Part shown: piece after piece, positions 57,901-64,000 of the stretch
Layout of the letters: each line of letters opens with the position of its first letter
Numbering within the stretch: position 1 is the first letter of the stretch
NCBI GenBank assembly: GCA_047967505.1
Contig: CM106538.1
Direction: 5' to 3' (one strand)
DNA length: 64,000 nt
Source of the DNA: Dipteris shenzhenensis
Taxonomy: Eukaryota > Polypodiophyta > Polypodiopsida > Gleicheniales
Program-made: the position numbers and the translations under genes
Notes under the pieces: generated by a model
Seen by the model: only the letters and a program-made list of their open reading frames with translations
What the model was told of the DNA's origin: nothing
Database searches by the model: none

Positions 57901-58110
57901 GAACGTTGAGACTCATGGCCATACAAGATGTATTGTTCCATCTGTTGCTAGCTCTTTGTTGGTCTGGTCCTCAAGGTGTTCTACACCTGCATCCTTCATG
58001 GTCAATTGCTCTGGCTCAATTTCTCCTGCCTCTAGTATCCCTTGGTTCTGTGGCATTTCTTCTTGGCATGTTGCATTTATTTGCACATCAATATCACTAT
58101 CCAAAACCAC
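54960..58110 (-). pseudogene. Gyp-3 post-integrase accessory coding region with coiled coil
   Basis: Read on the minus strand after the integrase end: an acidic segment (58110-57916); a domain at 57810-57421 with YICQFITSY, KYGTITYKE, AFSLP; a strong coiled coil at 57109-56600 (MERQMLPSFQSKLQGAE, then KEKVKLSLSHMQATCDD); a block at 56414-56049; and a C-terminal part at 55658-54960 rich in Ser/Pro, ending with helical LIRALDRHASIMQSSY and IDDHLPNLSFNPNQ. It is interrupted by several stops and frameshifts. Together it would be roughly 1,000 codons. The domain at 57810-57421 weakly resembles the putative plant transposon protein domain seen in Athila elements (inference). No membrane segment or signal peptide is evident. 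Confidence 0.55.
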
Positions 58111-58690
58111 TAGCTGTGGTCATTTTGGTGCTGACCTCTGGGTTGGTTATTCTAGACCGTGTCCTTCTTCAAGTTGGTGATTTAAGGAGGGCTGTTGAGG
58201 TTGAGGCTTGGGCCGTTTGGCATGGTGTCACTTTGTTGATGGCGTTGTAGGCCTTTTTCCCATCTTATTGGACTGTCTTCACTCTAGCATTGCAGACATG
58301 AATTAGGTCCCAGTTTGACAGTGCCAATATAGTACCATGTGCTAAGAGTGCATGTTTCTTTTGTGAGTGGCTAATGCATTTTACTCTTATTGTGATGAGG
58401 GTGTCATGTGTGTGGATCAAAACAAGTATCTCTTGGGGCTTTTATTTGTGCAATTTATTCATGGTGCTCGAAATGTGTAGGTGCACTATGCATGACTAGT
58501 GAGGTGGGCATTCCTCCTATATGCTTAATTTGCTAAGGGAATCATAGGGCAGCTAGGACTCAGTCATCACCTCTGAGCCCTAGGTTGAAATAGATTGAAA
58601 CTACCTATATGTGCAAAGGCGTACATATGCTATAGTGAGTGTTCGTGATACAGTCTACTCCTAACTATGGAAGGCTTGGGGCCCCCAAAT
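58111..58690. other. Spacer between Gyp-3 integrase end and accessory region
   Basis: Shares with the Gyp-2 interval 50190-50440 the block encoding RLYHEHSL and the cacatataggta...tttcaacct motif on the opposite strand. No open frame. Confidence 0.5.
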
Positions 58691-59155
58691 CTTCAATATT
58701 GTCGAGGATGGCTTGCATGTTGATGTAGTAGCACTTTAGTTGGCTCCGTTTATTGTTGTTGTGAACTGGACTCCATCCAATGTTTCTAGCAGCACAGCTC
58801 TGATGGGATTCATTTTTTTGACTCTCTAAGGTCCTTGACCTAGAAATTTGAGCTTGCCCTTATGGACTTTGGTATTGTACAGTAGAAACCTTCCTTGATG
58901 TCTTTGTCTTTGTCTTTGAGGTTTCTATCAAACGATGCCTTCCTTCTCCGTTTTTCTATTGTCATGGCATGGTAGGCAACTAATTTGGTCTCTGTATACT
59001 TCTCTAATTGGTAGATTATTTCTTTCAGTGATGCATGATCTCCCATATGTTCTTTGTTGGTGGATTCGGCTTGTTACATAGTACCAAACCCAAACATAAG
59101 GTTGAGGAAGCATTTTAGTATCATTGGGGAACAATATAAGAGAAGTGAGATGCAG
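58691..59155 (-). pseudogene. Gyp-3 integrase C-terminus (truncated)
   Basis: The minus frame reads MGDHASLKEIIYQLEKYTET, then AYHAMTIEKRRRKASFDRNL, the region upstream of the integrase C-terminal barrel, matching 49890-50030 of Gyp-2. It is cut off at about 59155, a few bases from the plus-strand LTR of Gyp-4 at 59164, so Gyp-4 probably inserted into the pol of Gyp-3. Confidence 0.65.
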
Positions 59156-59163
59156 TAATTGGA

Positions 59164-60020
59164 TGTGTGTAGAGTAGCATCAAAGCTCCGCTTGTAATAT
59201 CTTGAGCCTAAAAGATGGTATGATAAAATACTAAAGGATGAGGATAGCCAAAATCCTCTCTAGAAAAGATCCAGTCATACTTGCAAAATCAAGATCTAGA
59301 GAGAGAAATACTAAATCTAGAGAGAGAAATACTAAAAGCCTACACTTTCGGAGGTCCCTCCACTTTGTGTAGAGACCCAAAAAGTCCCCCCACTTTGTGT
59401 AGAGAGCCAAAAGGTCCCCCCCAAAAGTGGAGGGACTCCTATCCAAAAGGTCTCCTACAAAAGAGGTCCCACCCCAAAAGGTCTCCTACAAAAGAGGTCC
59501 CACCACGGAGGTACCTACGGATTGTGTAGAGACCAGGTATGAATATCTCTCAATGGAATGAAGCTCCCACTCTTTGGGGTTCAGTGTTCAAGCTCACTAT
59601 TGTGTTCATGCGATTAATCTCCATTGCGTCCATGCTCTCTTACACTATCGTGTTCTAGCATGCCCTTACCCTTGCACTCTCTACCCTTGTACTTCCTCCT
59701 CCTCCTCCTTCCTCCCTCCTCCTCCTCCTCCTCCCTCATCCTTCTCCTCCATCTCCTCCTCCCCCTCCTCCTCCTCCTCCTCCTTCCTCCCTCCTCCCTC
59801 CTCCTCTCACCTCCTTCCTCCTCCTTCCTCCCTCCTTCCTGCTCCTCCTCCTCCCTCCTCTTACTCCCTCCTCCTCCTCCTTCCTCTTACTTCCTCCCCC
59901 TCCTCCTTCCTCCTCCTCCCTCCTCCTCCTCCTCCTCCCTCCCTCCTCCTCCACTCTCTTCTCTCTTCCTCCTTCTTCCTTGTCCCTTCTCCTCAACCCT
60001 TACCCCTCAAATCTGTGAAG
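59164..60020 (+). repeat. 5' LTR of Gyp-4
   Basis: It starts tgtgtgtagagtagc. It contains a 30-bp direct repeat (about 59443-59503, ccaaaaggtctcctacaaaa type), the ggaatgaagctccc...ctttgggg block, a (CTC)n tract (59690-59970) and the acccctcaaatctgtgaaggagact end block. The sequence switches to gag at about 60030 without a primer-binding site, so the leader and 5' gag have been deleted. Confidence 0.6.
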
Positions 60021-60030
60021 GAGACTAGCA

Positions 60031-60815
60031 TCTTAAGGAACAGACTAAAACCACCAGAAGTGGCTCAGCCCCCACACTTATGGTGCCCCATTTGCAATGA
60101 TACATGGCATGATGTACATACTTGTTTCTACAATATGAGGGTAGCACAACCCCGACCCCAACAATACCAACAGCCGTCACAAATCCCAGTGTACAGACAA
60201 CCGGGACTGGCACCTAATGCACAAGTGCCACGTCTTAACCCACTCCCAATGAGAACACAAGTGCCTCAACTAATGAGAAATCCCAATCCTCCGCAATATC
60301 CATGGGCTCCCAATCTTGCTCCAGTAGTTTCAGTGCAATAACTCCAACCTGAAGAGCTAGAACCTCACTATGAGTATGAAATAGAATACCCTATGTACTA
60401 CATGAATGATGCTGAAGGACTCATCCCAGTGTATGCAAATCAAGTAATACCCACCACATATCAAACACCCATCAAGTGTTTTGGTTGTGGAGAAAACCAC
60501 TGCATAGCAAAATGCCCACACAAGGGTAACCCCATTTCATTCCAACCTGTGTGCAGGGAATGCAGAGTTGGGCATGCTTGCATGGATTGCCCACTAAGAA
60601 CAAAGCCTCAACCAACCACGGAAGTAAAACCTGAAGTACCCCTGGGGATGATAAGTGTGGAAAATCACAGTGTGGCAACACGAATTATGGCATCACAGCC
60701 AAGCAGTCTTGATCATAACATGACAACAAAAAGAAGCGACATGGCAAAAACACCTTTTCGCTCAAAAAGCAAAGAGCCCTCTAGCAAAATAAGCCATGCC
60801 AATCCCACAACATAG
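60031..60815 (+). pseudogene. Gyp-4 gag C-terminal part (nucleocapsid)
   Basis: The frame fused after the LTR reads WCPICNDTWHDVHTC (C-x2-C-x4-H-x4-C), then a long Pro/Gln-rich linker. After a stop at 60339-60341 the frame at 60393-60815 carries two more knuckles with a shorter spacing, CFGCGENHCIAKC and CRECRVGHACMDC (both C-x2-C-x3-H-x4-C). Nucleocapsid knuckles bind element RNA. The capsid part is missing. Confidence 0.7.
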
Positions 60816-60957
60816 AGAGACTATGCCTAGCACATCCATGAAAAGTGCCACCCAAGGAGCCAAGGAAGCATACCCCAGTGCTGAAACTGAAAAGACGCAC
60901 TACCAAGCCTTGAAGCAATGGGTTCAATAGGAACAAGAAAATTTTGAGGCAGAAAGG

Positions 60958-62043
60958 ATGGCAACAGTAGAGGTCAAAGCACCATCAGCACCCAACATTG
61001 ACACAGTGATTGATCCCAACAACTTCCAAGAGGTAATAGAGCAACATGCAAAACATCCCCAATTGGATGGCACTACACTAGCAAGCTTGATAAGCTGCCC
61101 CGTCACAATGCCAATTGGGACCTTACTAAGAAATTGCCCTACAATGTGGGAAAGTTTCAAGGGATGGATCGGATCTTCACAATACTTCCCCCCACCTGAA
61201 GAAGAGGAAAAGGTAATTTCAGTAAAATTCGGTGCTAGGGATGACATAAAACATGTAACCATCCCGCTGGAGTATAAAGCCTATGGTCAATACCCGGCAA
61301 TAGTGGACGGTGGAGCCAGAGTAAACATTTTGGCAAGAGAGCTATATGAAGAATGGGGCCTGCCTCCAATGCAAGTGGCCACATTTAACATCTGTCTAGC
61401 TGACCACACGAAAATGAAGCCATTGGGTATTGTTGACAATGTGTCAACAATAATTGTTGGAGTAAGATTCAAGCTCCAATTTACTATCTTGGATCTTCCC
61501 AAGGGCGCCACAACATACCAGATATTGTTGGGAAGACCATGGCTTCAGGAAGCATCGGTACTCCATGATTGGGGCACTGATAGGATCACTATCCAAAATA
61601 GAGAAACCGCTGTCAAGATAAATCTGAGAATAGGGGAAATCAAATGCACTATTCCTAGAAATGTTGAAGACACTTCTTCCACTACCGCCACCAGTCATGC
61701 ATCCCCAGTACCTACCAATGAACTAAAGCCCATAGAAGGAGATACACAAAGTGACATCAATAATTGGATACAGACATTGGCTACAGTAGATAATTGTAAA
61801 ACAACACATCTAATATTGCCAAATGTGGATGCCCAAATGATGCAACTAGAAGCACCAATCTGGGATGATGAATCAGAAGTAGTGGAAATGCCAGTCTTCA
61901 TGACAAGCATCGAATGGGACAGTGACCCTAAAAAGTCCATAATAGAAGGCTACGGTGTTGACATAGAGTGGGATCTCAAAATAGAAGCTGATAATGCATC
62001 CTTGGAAGGCCAAGTATTTGACAATGACTTGGCAATCCTATAG
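60958..62043 (+). pseudogene. Gyp-4 aspartic protease region
   Basis: An open frame of 361 codons. The protease core is at about residues 105-200: AIVDGGARVNIL is the active-site loop (D-G-G in place of D-S/T-G, a variant seen in plant gypsy proteins) and ILLGRPWL is the conserved C-terminal flap-side motif. The N-terminal 100 residues join to the gag tail and the C-terminal 150 form an acidic linker (WDDESEVVEMP, IEWDSDPKKS). The frame is intact internally but separated by stops from gag and RT. Confidence 0.75.
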
Positions 62044-62162
62044 GCACTCATGGCCATTTAATACCCCAAGATCGACCCTCCAGCACAATCCAATAGCAAC
62101 CGGAGAAGGAGGGTGTACAGTGCCAAAAGGCCAAGATAGAGCACTTCAACAAATTTGAAAGA

Positions 62163-62501
62163 ATGCAGACCAGAGTGGTAGAATCATACTTAACTAAGCC
62201 CATAAAAGCACCCGAGTCCCCAAATTTTAAATGGGATCCTAAAGGGCTTGAAGGTGTTTGTATGGCCGAAGAACCACTCCTTGGGAGTGTGACTCCTATT
62301 GAAAATCCATCACTGGTATCACAAAGCAAAAAGCTTAGAAAGTTCAAACCCAATGTGAGAATGAAGAGTGAAAAGGTGAATAGTAACAAAAAAGAAGAAC
62401 AAGGGAACACATGTGAATTGGACCAAATATATTCCAGTGGAGCTAGCAACCAAGCAAGCACCTCAAAGTGCCATGAAGGCCTAAGGGAAGTTCTCTATTA
62501 G
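62163..62501 (+). pseudogene. Gyp-4 protease-RT linker
   Basis: Lys/Ser-rich open stretch without a domain, between the protease frame and RT. It continues as YFKNYTRGEE...AMPRPIRES in another frame (about 62500-62570), which matches the start of the Gyp-2 remnant. Confidence 0.5.
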
Positions 62502-62589
62502 TTCAAAAACTACACTAGAGGAGAAGAAACAATAGCAATGCCTAGGCCAATCAGGGAATCAGAGCTCAAAGAAACAAATCGGTGAACAG

Positions 62590-63456
62590 CTCACTCTAGA
62601 AGAAGAAAATGAATTGAAAGCATTGCTTATGGAATATAGAGATTGCATGGCTTGGTCCTACAAAGAAATGAAAGGGATTTCCCCAGAAGTTGTAGTACAT
62701 ACCATACCAATAAGGGAAGGATCCAAACCAAAGGTATGTGGACCTTACAGGACAAATCCCAAGTATGGCACCCATGTCTATGAAGAACTATAAAAATTAC
62801 TGGAGGCTGGTTTCATTTATGAGATCAAAAATACTGATTGGGTGTCACCAATTGTGATTGTTCCTAAGAAAAACAAGAAGCTCAGAATATGTGTGAATCT
62901 CAAGAACGTCAATGCGACAACAATCAGAGATCATTATCCCCTACCATTGACTAAAACAGTTTTAGAAAGGGTAGCGGGATTTGAAGTGTATAGCTTCTTG
63001 GATGGGTTCAGCAGGTACAACCAAGTACAAATTGCACCTCAAGATCAGGCAAAGACAGTGTTTGCCATAGAATGGGAAATTTTTGCATACAGAGTCATGC
63101 CATTTGGCTTATGCAATGCCCCATCTACTTTTCAAAGGGTAATGTACACCACCTTCAAGGAATTTCTCAACAAGTTCCTACAAGTCTTCCTCGACGACTT
63201 GTGTGTACACTCAGGAAAAAAAGATCACTTGAAATGCCTTGAAGAAGTCCTCAAAAAATGCAGGGAGTATGGAATCTCTTTGAATCCTCTAAAATGCCAA
63301 TTCTTGGTCACACATGGAGTTGTCTTGGGACACATAGTCTCTCGACATGGGATTGCAACTGACATGGACAAAATAAAGATCATCATGGAACTCCCCCCCC
63401 CCCCCGCTAAATGCCAAGGGAATTCAAGTATTCATGGGACATGCCGGATACTATAG
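62590..63456 (+). pseudogene. Gyp-4 reverse transcriptase
   Basis: Motifs in order: LEEENELKALL and VCGPYRTNPKY; a stop near 62791-62793; then the open frame from 62842 with VSPIVIVPKK, RICVNLKNVNATTIRDHYPL, FLDGFSRYNQVQIAP, the VMPFGLCNAPSTFQR block and the active-site box FLDDLC (about 63187-63204). The frame is lost at a run of 13 C (63393-63405), after which the correct reading (FMGHAGYYRRF) is in the next frame. The active-site Asp pair is intact. Confidence 0.85.
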
Positions 63457-64000
63457 AAGATTCATAGTGAGGTATGCCATGATTGCAAGGCCCCTATGCA
63501 AGCTCCTAGTCAGCTTCATCTGGACAAACGAATGCAAACAAGCATTCAAAACCCTCAAGTGGAGATTGATCACAACCCCGGTTCTAATGGCACCAAATTG
63601 GGACATAGACTTTCATGTACATATTGATGGTTCCAATTATGCAATAGGGAGTGTGTTATGTCAACCTGGCAAACACAACAAAGACTACCCAGTATACTTT
63701 GCAAGCAGATAGCTAAATGATGCGGAGGTGAATTACACCACAACAGAAAGAGAAGCCTTGGTAATGATCTACAACGTGAAGAAATTTTGACACTATCTAT
63801 TGGCTACTGACTTTATCTTCTACACAAATCATCAAGCCTTATTATATCTTGTGAATTGGCCATGTACCACAGGCCAGATCACTCGATGGCTTCTACTGCT
63901 ACAAGAATTCAATTTCAAGATCGTGGTGAAAAAAGGAGCTCAACATTTCATTTCCGATCACATTACACGATTGAGGACAGGAGAAGAACCGGAAGGAATA
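63434..64000 (+). pseudogene. Gyp-4 RT connection and RNase H (continues past window)
   Basis: GHAGYYRRFIVRYAMIARPL leads into the RNase H domain: HIDGSNYAIGSVLCQ (first Asp), a stop at 63710-63712, TTEREALVMI (Glu) and a TNHQALLYL block where Asn stands at the usual Asp (TDHQ). Then an ITRWLLLLQEFNFKIV block and DHITRL follow up to the window end. Confidence 0.8.

Larger units (their letters stand above)
59164..64000 (+). mobile_element. Gyp-4, Ty3/gypsy element running off the window
   Basis: The order is LTR, partial gag with three zinc-knuckle-like motifs, protease, RT, RNase H, continuing beyond 64000. Best-preserved copy of the family in the window, but with an internal deletion after the LTR, several stops and a homopolymer frameshift in pol. 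Same family as Gyp-2 and Gyp-3. Confidence 0.8.

Noticed and set aside
54960-58110. Calling the accessory region a viral envelope gene
   Set aside because: It occupies the env position, but no signal peptide, transmembrane segment or fusion motif is visible.
57816-58250. Plus-strand 144-codon frame
   Set aside because: Antisense shadow of the Gyp-3 accessory coding region.
1-64000. tRNA and rRNA genes
   Set aside because: No cloverleaf-like or rRNA-like sequence was noticed. The tRNA-Met matches seen are 11-12-bp retroelement primer sites only.

Overview
This is nuclear DNA of a land plant with a large, repeat-rich genome. The evidence is a class I TCP transcription factor (plant-specific), plant-type Ty3/gypsy elements with the initiator-tRNA-Met primer site, several LINE families, spliceosomal intron borders and abundant (TG)n/(CT)n microsatellites. 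The species cannot be fixed from sequence alone. A gymnosperm or fern fits the element density and long introns, but that is inference.

Layout. 1-10.5 kb is a stack of non-LTR retrotransposons. An old minus-strand LINE (D) was split by a 5'-truncated plus-strand LINE (A2), which was itself split by a nearly full-length LINE (A1). Two nested target-site duplications (17 bp outer, 12 bp inner) resolve the order. 11.3-17.3 kb holds three short exons of an unidentified coiled-coil gene. Its last visible intron (about 5.6 kb) contains a LINE fragment and a truncated gypsy element with 5' LTR, primer-binding site, gag and RT. 18.35-22 kb is a mosaic of LINE-B fragments. About 2.7 kb of it recurs at 44.48-47.21 kb. 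22-25 kb is degraded retroelement sequence with a 3 x 550 bp tandem array. 25-31 kb is non-coding: low complexity, one LTR with primer site, and microsatellites.

The one convincing complete gene is the class I TCP factor at 32.88-34.54 kb. It sits in a CpG-retaining island (about 31.2-37.9 kb) that also holds a minisatellite and a G-box/ABRE-rich, TATA-containing promoter-like segment near 37.5-38.1 kb with no recognisable coding sequence behind it. At 39.7-40.4 kb lies a foldback element with perfect 33-bp terminal inverted repeats and a second, inner inverted repeat.

43.4-64 kb is built from at least three copies of one gypsy family (Tat/Athila-like by its RT; inference): Gyp-2 (plus), Gyp-3 (minus) and Gyp-4 (plus, running off the window, its LTR abutting the interrupted pol of Gyp-3). 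Gyp-2 and Gyp-3 both carry the same degenerate coding region after integrase and before the 3' LTR: a conserved domain, plus a coiled coil and C-terminal region seen in Gyp-3. This is the best candidate in the window for an under-described system. Nearly all element reading frames carry stops, frameshifts or catalytic substitutions, so the visible copies are probably not autonomous.
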